A DNA stretch of 64,000 bases. Source: CAZGMC01 sp964526565. GTDB lineage: Bacteria; Pseudomonadota; Alphaproteobacteria; DSM-16000; Inquilinaceae. This document shows, in pieces, positions 35,839 through 45,755 of the stretch. Under the pieces are notes generated by a model that worked only from the letters and a program-made list of their open reading frames with translations, made no database searches and was not told the DNA's origin. The position numbers were made by a program, and so were the translations under genes. The stretch is from assembly GCA_964526565.1 (NCBI GenBank), contig CAZGMC010000001.1, positions 1 through 64,000 on the forward strand, written 5' to 3'. Numbering within the stretch: position 1 is the first letter of the stretch; each line of letters opens with the position of its first letter.

Positions 35839-36222
35839 GCTCTTCTCCTCGTCTTCCTGCGCCCTGTCGCATGTATCGGTGCCCGGCCGGCATGAGCCGG
35901 CGAGCCACCGCCCCGGCACTCCCGTGCGGCCGTCCGCGACGGTCATCGCCCGGCAGGACGACCATTCCGTCTGCTAGGCGACTTTCGCGTCAAAATTTTG
36001 GCGGTGGATCGAGTCTTGCGCGATCACCGTGGGGTATTTGTTGGGTCTATGGGCAGTACGCCATAGGAATTCTTCACCGCGGTGCGGCGCCCGTGGGCCG
36101 TTTCCCGTTGGCGGCGCGCCCGGCCTGATTGCGCAGGAACCGGGGGCGGCCTAGATTTCGTGGCGACTGCGGCCGCCCGTGCCGCCGCTGCGAACACGCA
36201 AGCCGGAACCCGGTGCCTGCGC
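35839..36222. other. Intergenic region before lepA
   Basis: No supportable gene in 384 bp between divergent genes. An inverted repeat CTATGG...CCATAG spans 36047-36066. The rest shows nothing distinctive. Confidence 0.6.
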
Positions 36223-38031
<1,809 letters not shown>

Positions 38032-38067
38032 GAGGCGGGCCGGCACGGGGCGGAGCTGGGCGGCGAG

Positions 38068-38532
38068 TTGGATCGGGCGCTGCACGGCTTCGACACACGC
38101 ATCAACGGATTTACGGGCCGGGTCGAGCGGCTGGACGGGCGGATCGAAACGCTGGACCAGCACGTCGATCAGCGCTTCGACACGATCGATCGTCGTTTCG
38201 ATACCATCGACCAGCGCTTCGATGTCATGGAACAGCGGTTCGACCTGGTGCGGCAGGAGATTGCCGGGGTGAAGGAGCAGATCGCCGGGATCAAGGATAC
38301 CATCGTCATTCCGATGAACGCGCAGTTCGACGCCATGAGGCAGTCGATCGGCACGAATCGGTTCCTGATCACCGCCGTGCTGGCGATCGCCTCGCTGATC
38401 TTTGCTCTCGTGGCCGCAGCAGCCGCCATTCCGGTCATCCACGCTCTCTGGCCCGCGGACCGGCCGCCTGCCGTGGGAGAGACACAGCCGCCGCTGCCGC
38501 CGGAGCAGCCGGACACGGCGCCGACGGAGTGA
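38068..38532 (+). CDS. Coiled-coil protein with C-terminal TM anchor
   Basis: The 154-residue protein has heptad-like repeats of the RFDTIDxRFDTIDQRFD kind (residues about 15-75), then one TM helix (FLITAVLAIASLIFALVAAA) and a proline-rich tail. It resembles many short phage or chromosomal coiled-coil proteins (Bdr-like repeats) of unknown function. The start is TTG at 38068 with GGAG nine bases before it. It is in the same frame as lepA with no further stop in between, so low-level readthrough of the lepA TAG would fuse it to LepA. The tail faces either side of the membrane; topology is not clear. Confidence 0.7.
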   Translation: MDRALHGFDTRINGFTGRVERLDGRIETLDQHVDQRFDTIDRRFDTIDQRFDVMEQRFDLVRQEIAGVKEQIAGIKDTIVIPMNAQFDAMRQSIGTNRFLITAVLAIASLIFALVAAAAAIPVIHALWPADRPPAVGETQPPLPPEQPDTAPTE

Positions 38533-38576
38533 GCCGCCGCGCGCCGCGGCCGGTCGGGTGCCTCAGTTCCGGCGCT

Positions 38577-39041
38577 TCAGTACCGCATCCGGGCCGTGAT
38601 CAGGCGCTCGCTGCCGTCGAACTCCACGGCGGCCGAGGTGAACGTCGGCGGCGACAGATAGACCCGCGCGTCGTTCGAGAACCCGTAGCCTTCAAGCGGC
38701 AGGCCCAGGGTATTGCGGTCAAAGCTGTGGTTGGCGTTCTCGTCATGGTAGAAGGCGAGCGCATACAGCCCGGCCCGCAGCATCGGGAACGTCACGGCCA
38801 CGGCGCCGGGCTCGGCCGGCACGACGATGTCCATCACCGGCTCGCCGCGCGGGAACTGATCCGGGGTGTCGTACAGCGCCACGCGCACCACGCCGTCGCC
38901 GCTGCGCAGGTCCGTGATCGTCAGGACGAGCTCCCCGGTCCAGGCCGGCCCGGCGACGATGCACGCCATCCCGGCAAACAGCATGCCGGCAAGCCGGTGT
39001 CCCAGCGCCCGAGCCGGGACATCAAGGACGGCCGGGTCCAT
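38577..39041 (-). CDS. Secreted DUF2141 protein
   Basis: The 154-residue protein has an N-terminal signal segment (RLAGMLFAGMACIVAG) and the DUF2141 beta-sandwich motifs ELVLTITDLRSGDGVVRVAL, LRAGLYALAFYHDENANHSF and LGLPLEGYGFSNDA. The domain is common in periplasmic or secreted proteins of proteobacteria; no function is established. The ATG at 39041 is preferred to an upstream start at 39143, which would give a polar extension ahead of the signal. Confidence 0.82.
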   Translation of the reverse strand: MDPAVLDVPARALGHRLAGMLFAGMACIVAGPAWTGELVLTITDLRSGDGVVRVALYDTPDQFPRGEPVMDIVVPAEPGAVAVTFPMLRAGLYALAFYHDENANHSFDRNTLGLPLEGYGFSNDARVYLSPPTFTSAAVEFDGSERLITARMRY

Positions 39042-39185
39042 GGCCGAAGCCAGCCATGCGCGCCGGCCGCTCCCGGGCTGCGCCCGCTTTGCTTCGGAAC
39101 ACAGTCTCATGCGCGGCATCATGCCGCTGGCCGGCCACGCCACAAAGTGGTTTCTCGCGGCGGCGCTGCCTGGGCCGGCAGCGGG

Positions 39186-40547
39186 CTAACGATCCAGGCC
39201 GGTGGCGTCGGTCAGGTCGGTGTCGGCGAAGATGCAGCGGTCCAGGCGCACCCGGGTCAGGTCGGCGCCCTTCAGGTTGGCGCCGGACAGGTTGGCGCCG
39301 CGCAGGTCGGCGCCGGTCAGGTCGGCGTGCATGAGCTGCGCCTGGCGCAGGTCGGCGCCGGCCAGCACGGTGCCGGCCAGCCGCGCGTGCGACAGGTCGG
39401 TGTGCCACACGAACGACAGGCTGCCGGTGATGTGCACCGGCCCCAGCCGCGCCTCGGTCAGGTCGGCGCCGATCAGCGTGGCGCGCTGCAGGTTGGCGCC
39501 GCGCAGGTCGGCGCGCACCAGGCCGGCACCGCGCAGGTCGGCGAGGTTGAGATCGGCCGTCGCCAGGCTGGCCCCGGCCAGCCGGGCACGGACGAGCACG
39601 GCGCACCGTAACACCGCTGCGGCCAGGTTGCGGCCGGCGGCGTCCAGGCCGGTCAGGTCGAACTCGGCCAGATCGGCGCGCGCGCCCAGGCGGCCGTCCG
39701 TCGCCACCCAGCTGTCGTGCCGGCGCAGCACTTCCTCCAGGGGCAGCTCGAGGGCGCCGAGCGGCTTGGCGATCCGCGCCCCTCCCAGGAAGGCGTCGTC
39801 GAACAGGGTACGGTCATACAGCGCACCGACCAGGTTGGCATCGGTCAGCCGGGTGCGGGACAGCTTGGCGCGGCGCAGGTCGGCGCCGCACAGCACCGCG
39901 CCGGTCAGGTTCGTCTCGGTCAGGTCGGCACCCTCCAGCACCGCACCGGTCAGGTCGCAGCCGCTGAGGTTCGCATTGCCCAGCTTGGCATCGCGCAGCA
40001 CCGCGTCCGACAGGTCGGTCTGCATGACGAAGCCGTTGGCCAGCCGCGCCCGGCTGAGGTCGGCCAGGTTGGCCTTGGCCGCCACCATGTTGGTGGCGCA
40101 TACGTCGAAGCCGACCGGGGCCAGACCGCCATCGGCGGTCGGCGTGACCAGCACGCCCTCGCGCAGGTCGGCATCGCGCAGGTCGGCCTCGGTCAGCACC
40201 GCGCCGTTGAGGCAGGTGCCGCGCAGGTCGGCCTTGGCCAGCACCGCGCGCAGCAGGTTGGCGTAACGCAGGTCGGCGCCGTACAGGTTGGCGCCGCGCA
40301 GGCCCGTGCCCAGCAGCTGCGCTGTCCGCAGCGACGCTCCGGTCAGGTCCGCCTCGGCCAGGTCGCGCCACGACAGGTCATGGCCCGACAGGTCGCAGAA
40401 GCGCAGGTCGGCACGGCGGCCGCCGCGCTTCTGGCGGAACAGTTCGTGGGCGCGGACGATTTCATTGAGGGCCTTCGGCGACGGGCGCCGCCGTGGCGGC
40501 CCTCCGGCATCCCGGCAAGATGAGGACATGCGGCGCATCCCGTCCAA
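39186..40547 (-). CDS. Pentapeptide-repeat protein
   Basis: The 453-residue protein is almost wholly A(D/N)LxX pentapeptides (for example ADLRGANLQRATLIGADLTE), in two blocks split by a non-repeat segment near residues 250-290 (LGALELPLEEVLRRHDSW). It folds into a right-handed quadrilateral beta-helix. Some relatives mimic DNA and inhibit gyrase (Qnr, MfpA), but most have unknown roles and nothing here assigns one. A basic N-terminal segment (FRQKRGGRRADLRF) precedes the repeats. Confidence 0.92.
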   Translation of the reverse strand: MDGMRRMSSSCRDAGGPPRRRPSPKALNEIVRAHELFRQKRGGRRADLRFCDLSGHDLSWRDLAEADLTGASLRTAQLLGTGLRGANLYGADLRYANLLRAVLAKADLRGTCLNGAVLTEADLRDADLREGVLVTPTADGGLAPVGFDVCATNMVAAKANLADLSRARLANGFVMQTDLSDAVLRDAKLGNANLSGCDLTGAVLEGADLTETNLTGAVLCGADLRRAKLSRTRLTDANLVGALYDRTLFDDAFLGGARIAKPLGALELPLEEVLRRHDSWVATDGRLGARADLAEFDLTGLDAAGRNLAAAVLRCAVLVRARLAGASLATADLNLADLRGAGLVRADLRGANLQRATLIGADLTEARLGPVHITGSLSFVWHTDLSHARLAGTVLAGADLRQAQLMHADLTGADLRGANLSGANLKGADLTRVRLDRCIFADTDLTDATGLDR

Positions 40548-40711
40548 GAGTCGCGGACAGTCTGCCAGCCAATCATCAAAATTCTGTTAACCAATAAAAT
40601 ATTGCCGAAAAACAGCACTCGTTTGGATGGCTTTCGCGCCGATTCCGGGATGCTGGTCAGTGCGGCGGTCGCGGGGGCGTCGGCCGCGGCGGCGTCGGCC
40701 GGAAAGAAGAA

Positions 40712-40744
40712 CGGCCCCCCTTCGCGCCGCGCGAAGAGGGGCCG
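40712..40744 (-). terminator. Rho-independent terminator of the ethylmalonyl-CoA operon
   Basis: A 13-14 bp GC-rich stem with one mismatch and a five-base loop (arms at 40712-40725 and 40731-40744) lies 16 bases past the ccr stop. On the minus strand it is followed by TTCTTCTTTCC, a T-rich tract. Orientation and place fit termination of mcd-ecm-meaB-ccr. Confidence 0.85.
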
Positions 40745-40760
40745 GGAGAGTACCGGAAGA

Positions 40761-42548
40761 CTACACGTCTTCGGCAATCGTCTTGCGGATGATGTCGGTC
40801 ATGGAGATGACGCCGACCGGCGCGTTGTGGCCGGCGCGCTTCTCGGTGACGACCAGCCGGTTGATGCGGCGCGTGGTCATCTCGCTGATGGCGTCGCTGA
40901 GCGGCGTGCTGACATCGCAGGTGAGGATGCCCTTGGTCATCACCTCGCTCACCTTGACGGCGCGCGCCTGCTCCTTGGTACGGCCCTGGCGGGCCAGCAC
41001 CATGTCGGTCTGCGACAGCACGCCAATGGCCTCGCCGCCATCGACCACGACCACGGCGCGGATGTTGCTGCGCAGCATCAGCAGCGCCGCCTCATGCACC
41101 GACGACTCCGGGCTGCACGAGATCAGGCCGACATGCATCAGGTCGCTGACCTTGGTCTTGTCGACCTCGGGGAGCTCCGCGGCCGCCTCGAACGCCTGCG
41201 GCTCGATGCCCAGCTGCGGTGTCGGTGCCGGTGTGATGCGGGCCTCATCCGGCTCGTGGACGTCGCTGGACGGCAGCGGCAGGTGGTCGGCCAGATGCGG
41301 ATCGGCGGCCGAGGCGCCGAGGCCGAAGTCGGGCGCGCCGATCAGGATCGACATGTTGCCGTGCGGGTGCCGGTTCTCGTACATCAGCTGGTGCGACAGC
41401 GGCAGCTCGTCCCAGCGGAACGCCCGCGACATGCACGGGTCGACCAGGCCCTTCAGCACCAGGTCGTTGACGCCCTGGGCCTGCTCGTCATTGGCGAAGT
41501 GCGAGCCCTGGACACGCTTCTGCCGCATCCACAGATAGCGCAGATCGACGGTGGCGTTGTAGCCGGTCGTGCCGGCGCAGATCACCACCATGCCGCCGGT
41601 GTCACAGACGAACATGGACGTCGGAATGGTGGTCTCGCCCGGGTGCTCGAAGATGATGCGCGGTGCCTTGCGCTCGCCCAGAACCTCCCAGATCTTCGCT
41701 CCGAACGACCGCGCGCCCTTCAGCCACTTGCCGTAGCCGACATTGTCTTTCCAGTGGGGCAGCATGCCCCAGTGGTCGAAGTCCTTGCGGTTGATGCAGC
41801 CGACGGCGCCCAGGCTCTTGCAGTAGTCGAACTTGTCCTCGCCCGAGACGACGGCGATCGGCTTGGCGCCGAGCGCGCGGCAGATCTGGATGGCCATGGA
41901 GCCGAGGCCGCCGGCGCCACCCCAGACCACGACCACGTCGCCCTTCTGGACCGCATGCTCCTCCCAGCCGCGCAGCATGCGGTAGGCGGTGGCCGCGACC
42001 AGCATGTAGGCGGCCGAAGACTCCCAGGTCAGGTGCTTCGGCTTGGGCACGCACTGGTGATCCTGCACCTTGGTGAACTGGGCAAAGCTGCCGTAGTTGG
42101 TCTCGTAGCCCCAGATGCGGAAGGTCGGGGAATACATCGGGTCGCCGCCGCTGCCCACGTGCGGGCAGTCGCGGTTCCACATGCCACAGTGGACAACCAC
42201 CTCGTCGCCGACGCGCGGGTAGGTGACGTTCTTGCCGACCTTGTAGACGATGCCGGAGGCATCACTGCCGCCAATATGGAAGTTTTCCTTCTCGCCCTGC
42301 TTCTGGCGCGCGGCAATGACGTTCACCGGGATGCCCAGCGAGGCCCAGACGTTGTTGTAGTTGACGCCCGCGGCCATGACGTAGACCAGGACCTCGTCGT
42401 CGGCGATCTCGGGCACGTCGACGACCTCGGTCTGGAAGCCCTGCTCGGGCGGCCCGAAGCGCTCCGGGCGTACGAGCCAAGCGTGCATTTTGGGCGGAAC
42501 CTCTCCGACCGGCGGCGCCTCGCCGACATCGTACAGTTCCTTTGCCAT
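40761..42548 (-). CDS. ccr: Crotonyl-CoA carboxylase/reductase fused to a CBS-domain pair
   Basis: Ccr reduces and carboxylates crotonyl-CoA to ethylmalonyl-CoA with NADPH and CO2, the key step of the ethylmalonyl-CoA pathway. Residues 1-410 are a full-length enzyme: NYNNVWASLGIPVNV, WGYETNYGSFAQF, VVVWGGAGGLGSMAI (NADPH site) and QGSHFANDEQA with the CO2-site histidine (His350). After a Pro-rich linker (about 411-465) come two CBS domains: SDLMHVGLISCSPESSVHEA... near 468-520 and SEVMTKGILTCDVSTPLSDA... near 534-592. The usual enzyme is about 430 residues, so the tail is an added regulatory module, likely to bind an adenine nucleotide. Strong AAGGGGG before the ATG. Confidence 0.95.
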   Translation of the reverse strand: MAKELYDVGEAPPVGEVPPKMHAWLVRPERFGPPEQGFQTEVVDVPEIADDEVLVYVMAAGVNYNNVWASLGIPVNVIAARQKQGEKENFHIGGSDASGIVYKVGKNVTYPRVGDEVVVHCGMWNRDCPHVGSGGDPMYSPTFRIWGYETNYGSFAQFTKVQDHQCVPKPKHLTWESSAAYMLVAATAYRMLRGWEEHAVQKGDVVVVWGGAGGLGSMAIQICRALGAKPIAVVSGEDKFDYCKSLGAVGCINRKDFDHWGMLPHWKDNVGYGKWLKGARSFGAKIWEVLGERKAPRIIFEHPGETTIPTSMFVCDTGGMVVICAGTTGYNATVDLRYLWMRQKRVQGSHFANDEQAQGVNDLVLKGLVDPCMSRAFRWDELPLSHQLMYENRHPHGNMSILIGAPDFGLGASAADPHLADHLPLPSSDVHEPDEARITPAPTPQLGIEPQAFEAAAELPEVDKTKVSDLMHVGLISCSPESSVHEAALLMLRSNIRAVVVVDGGEAIGVLSQTDMVLARQGRTKEQARAVKVSEVMTKGILTCDVSTPLSDAISEMTTRRINRLVVTEKRAGHNAPVGVISMTDIIRKTIAEDV

Positions 42549-42587
42549 CTGGATACCCCCTTGTGTTTGTTTGGTTGTCGGGTGCGG

Positions 42588-43586
42588 TCAGTCTTGCCAG
42601 TGGGCGAGAAAGCGGTCGCGCAGTTCGTCGAACTGGTCAAAGGGCGAGCCGCGACGATTGGTCAGTTGCTCGAACAGGCGCGGCTCGCCACCGAGCCGGT
42701 CGAGGCCGAACCGGCCGAAGTCTTCGCGCAGCCGCTTGAGGATCCACTCGGCCTGGAACCGCTTGCGGCGTGCGGCGAGCAGCCCGCGCTCGGCCAGCCA
42801 GACGCGGTGTCCTTCTATGGTGTCGACCAGCTCCTCGATGCCGGTGAGGCTGGTCGCGCTGACGGCGACCGCCGGCACCTGCCAGCCGTCGAGGTCCGTC
42901 CGCTGACCCAGCGTCGTCTTCAGTTCGGCCAGGGTGCGCCGCGCCGGGGCACCCATGTCCGACTTGTTGACGACCAGGACGTGCGGAACTTCCATGATGC
43001 CGGCTTTGAGGAACTGGATTGAGTCGCCCGAGGCGGGCTGGGCGACGAACACGGTCGTGTCGCTGAGCTTGGAAACGTCCACCTCGCGCTGGCCGACACC
43101 CACCGTCTCGATCAGAACAATATCGAACGCGGCCAGCATGACCAAGCTCATCGGCCATACCTCGGCGGAAAGGCCGCCATACTCGCCGCGGCTGGCCAGC
43201 GAGCGCACGAACACGCTGGCGTCGGCGATGCCCTCGCCGGCCATCATGCGCAGGCGGTCGCCCAGCAGGGCACCGCCGCTGAGCGGGCTGGACGGATCGA
43301 CGGCCAGGATGCCGATGCGCTTGCCCTGTGTGCGCCAGACCTGGATCAGCGCCGCCGTCAGCGACGACTTGCCGGCACCGGGCGGGCCGGTGACGCCGAT
43401 CAGGTGGGCGCCGCCGTCGAGCCGCTCGCTCGGCAGCGTGGCCAGCAGCCTGGAGGCGCACTTGCGCGCCGCCGGGCGCCGGTCGTCCAGCATGTTGAGC
43501 GCAGCCGCCACCGCCCCCCGGTCGTGCGCCACGATGGCGCCGGCCAGGTCGTCCGGATCGGGCAGGGACCTGCGCTGCAGGTTCAT
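42588..43586 (-). CDS. meaB: MeaB-type G3E GTPase, B12-mutase chaperone
   Basis: MeaB guards cobalamin mutases: it gates AdoCbl loading and removes damaged cofactor using GTP. The 332-residue protein has LIGVTGPPGAGKSSLTAAL, AVDPSSPLSGGALLGDR, VLIETVGVGQREVD, VVNKSDMG and ATSLTGIEELV, all G3E GTPase motifs. It overlaps the upstream mutase gene as ATGA and sits 39 bp before ccr, so the partner is ethylmalonyl-CoA mutase and probably methylmalonyl-CoA mutase encoded elsewhere. Confidence 0.95.
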   Translation of the reverse strand: MNLQRRSLPDPDDLAGAIVAHDRGAVAAALNMLDDRRPAARKCASRLLATLPSERLDGGAHLIGVTGPPGAGKSSLTAALIQVWRTQGKRIGILAVDPSSPLSGGALLGDRLRMMAGEGIADASVFVRSLASRGEYGGLSAEVWPMSLVMLAAFDIVLIETVGVGQREVDVSKLSDTTVFVAQPASGDSIQFLKAGIMEVPHVLVVNKSDMGAPARRTLAELKTTLGQRTDLDGWQVPAVAVSATSLTGIEELVDTIEGHRVWLAERGLLAARRKRFQAEWILKRLREDFGRFGLDRLGGEPRLFEQLTNRRGSPFDQFDELRDRFLAHWQD

Positions 43587-45595
43587 TGCAGGGCCCCGAA
43601 CGGCGGCAGCCCGTGCGAGGTGCGGATGATGTCGACCATGTCCATCATGATGCGGTTCAGGTCGATGTCCTTCGGCGTGTAGACCGCAGCGATGCCGCGC
43701 TGCTTGAGCTGGCCGGCGTCCTCGTCGGGAATGATGCCGCCCAGTATGATCGGCACGTCGGACAGGCCGACCTCCTTGAATCGCTCAAAAATATCCTCGA
43801 CGAGCTCCAGGTGGCTGCCCGACAGCACTGACAGCCCGACCAGGTGCACGCCCTCCTCCTGGGCCGCCTTGGCGATCTGCGCCGGCGTCAGGCGGATGCC
43901 GTCGTAGACGATCTCGAAGCCGACATCGCGCGCCTTGACGGCGATCTGCTCGGCACCGTTGCTGTGGCCGTCCAGGCCCGGCTTGCCCAGCAGGATGCGC
44001 AGCGGCCGGCCCAGTTCCTCGCCGGTCTTGCGGGTGCGGGCGCGGATCGCCTCCATCTCCTCGGTCGGCGTGGTGTCCTGAACCGGGATGTCGATCCCGG
44101 TGGGGGCCCGGTATTCGCCGAAGATCTCGCGCAGGCGGCCGGCCCACTCGCCAGTGGTGACGCCGGCGTGGGCGCAGCGGATCGACGCCGGCATGATGTT
44201 GGCGCCGGACCTGGCAGCGTCCTCCAGCGTATCCAGGGCGGCCTTGACCTCGGCGTCGTTGCGCTGGGCGCGGAACGCCTGCAGGCTCTCGATCTGCGCG
44301 CGCTCCGCACCGGGATCGACGCGCATGATGCCGCCGTCCATGCCCTCGGTCAGCGGCGAGGGCGCGGTCTCCTTGAAGCAGTTGACGCCGACGATCTTCA
44401 GGTCGCCGCGCTCGATGGCGCGCAGCCGCTCGGTGTGGCTCTTGACGAGCTGGCGCTTGACATAGCCGTTCTGCACGGCCTGGACCATGCCGCCGTTCTC
44501 GCGCACCGCCTCCATCTCCTCCTCGGCGCCCTCGATCAGGCGCTCGACCTTGGCGGCGATGACCGGCGAGCCCTCGAAGATGTCGTTGTACTCCAGCAGA
44601 TCGGTCTCGAAGGCCAGCACCTGCTGCATGCGCAGCGCCCACTGCTGGTCCCACGGCCGCGGCAGGCCCAGCGCTTCGTTCCAGGCCGGCAGTTGGAGGG
44701 CGCGCGCCCGGGCATGCTTGGACAGGGTGACGGCCAGCATCTCCAGGACGATGCGCTGGACGTTGTTTTCCGGCTGCTGCTCGGTCAGGCCCAGGGAGTT
44801 GACCTGGACGCCATAGCGGAAGCGGCGCAGGCCGTGGTCCTGCACGCCATAGCGTTCCACGCAGAGCCGGTCCCACAGCGCGGTCATCGCCCGCATCTTG
44901 CACATTTCTTCGATGAACCGGATGCCGGCGTTGACGAAGAACGAGATGCGGCCGACAACCTTGCCGAAGCCCTGGTCCTCGATCTGCCCGGAATTGCGCA
45001 CGGCGTCGAGCACGGCAATGGCCGTGGACAGGGCGTAGGCGATCTCCTGGACCGGCGTGGCCCCGGCCTCCTGCAGGTGATAGCTGCAGATGTTGGTCGG
45101 GTTCCACTTCGGAATGTTGTTGACCGTGTAGCAGATGATGTCCGAGGTCAGCCGGATCGACGGTTCCGGCGGGAAGATGTACGTGCCGCGCGACAGGTAT
45201 TCCTTGACGATGTCGTTCTGGGTGGTGCCCTGCAGGGCCCGCTGGTCAACCCCCTTGCGCTCGGCGACGGCACAGTACAGCGCCAGCAGCCAGGCGGCCG
45301 TGGCGTTGATCGTCATCGACGTGTTCATGGTGTCGAGCGGGATGCCGTCGAGCAGCATCTCCATGTCGCCGATGTGGCTGATTGGCACGCCGACCTTGCC
45401 GACCTCGCCGCGGGCCAGTGGATGGTCGGAGTCGTAGCCGGTCTGCGTCGGCAGGTCGAAGGCGACCGACAGGCCGGTCTGGCCGCGGGCCAGGTTGCTG
45501 CGGTACAGCTCGTTCGAGGCCCTGGCCGAAGTGTGGCCCGAATAGGTCCGCATCAGCCACGGCTTGTCGCGCTTGACGGCTACGCTCATGTCCAT
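43583..45595 (-). CDS. ecm: Ethylmalonyl-CoA mutase
   Basis: Ecm turns (2R)-ethylmalonyl-CoA into methylsuccinyl-CoA with adenosylcobalamin. The 670-residue single-chain mutase has a TIM barrel (GQTGLSVAFDLPTQTGYDSD, MTINATAAWLLALYCAVAE) and a C-terminal B12 domain with the DxHxxG motif in KPGLDGHSNGAEQIA plus GLSVLSGSH and GGIIPDEDA. The linked ccr, mcd and meaB genes identify it as the ethylmalonyl enzyme and not methylmalonyl-CoA mutase. I chose the ATG at 45595 behind GGGGGAAAAG; a second ATG lies six bases on. Confidence 0.95.
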   Translation of the reverse strand: MDMSVAVKRDKPWLMRTYSGHTSARASNELYRSNLARGQTGLSVAFDLPTQTGYDSDHPLARGEVGKVGVPISHIGDMEMLLDGIPLDTMNTSMTINATAAWLLALYCAVAERKGVDQRALQGTTQNDIVKEYLSRGTYIFPPEPSIRLTSDIICYTVNNIPKWNPTNICSYHLQEAGATPVQEIAYALSTAIAVLDAVRNSGQIEDQGFGKVVGRISFFVNAGIRFIEEMCKMRAMTALWDRLCVERYGVQDHGLRRFRYGVQVNSLGLTEQQPENNVQRIVLEMLAVTLSKHARARALQLPAWNEALGLPRPWDQQWALRMQQVLAFETDLLEYNDIFEGSPVIAAKVERLIEGAEEEMEAVRENGGMVQAVQNGYVKRQLVKSHTERLRAIERGDLKIVGVNCFKETAPSPLTEGMDGGIMRVDPGAERAQIESLQAFRAQRNDAEVKAALDTLEDAARSGANIMPASIRCAHAGVTTGEWAGRLREIFGEYRAPTGIDIPVQDTTPTEEMEAIRARTRKTGEELGRPLRILLGKPGLDGHSNGAEQIAVKARDVGFEIVYDGIRLTPAQIAKAAQEEGVHLVGLSVLSGSHLELVEDIFERFKEVGLSDVPIILGGIIPDEDAGQLKQRGIAAVYTPKDIDLNRIMMDMVDIIRTSHGLPPFGALQ

Positions 45596-45755
45596 CGGTC
45601 TTTTCCCCCTTGCGCGGCGCGGTGACGCGCCCGGCGCCGCCGTTCTTGTCCGTCTTCTTGCACTGCCTGGCACGAGTCCCTTCGACCCCGGCGGTCGGCC
45701 GCGGGACTGCTGGCTCTGCCCGGCCGACCGGCGGCCGCCGGGCGGGGCTCCGGCG

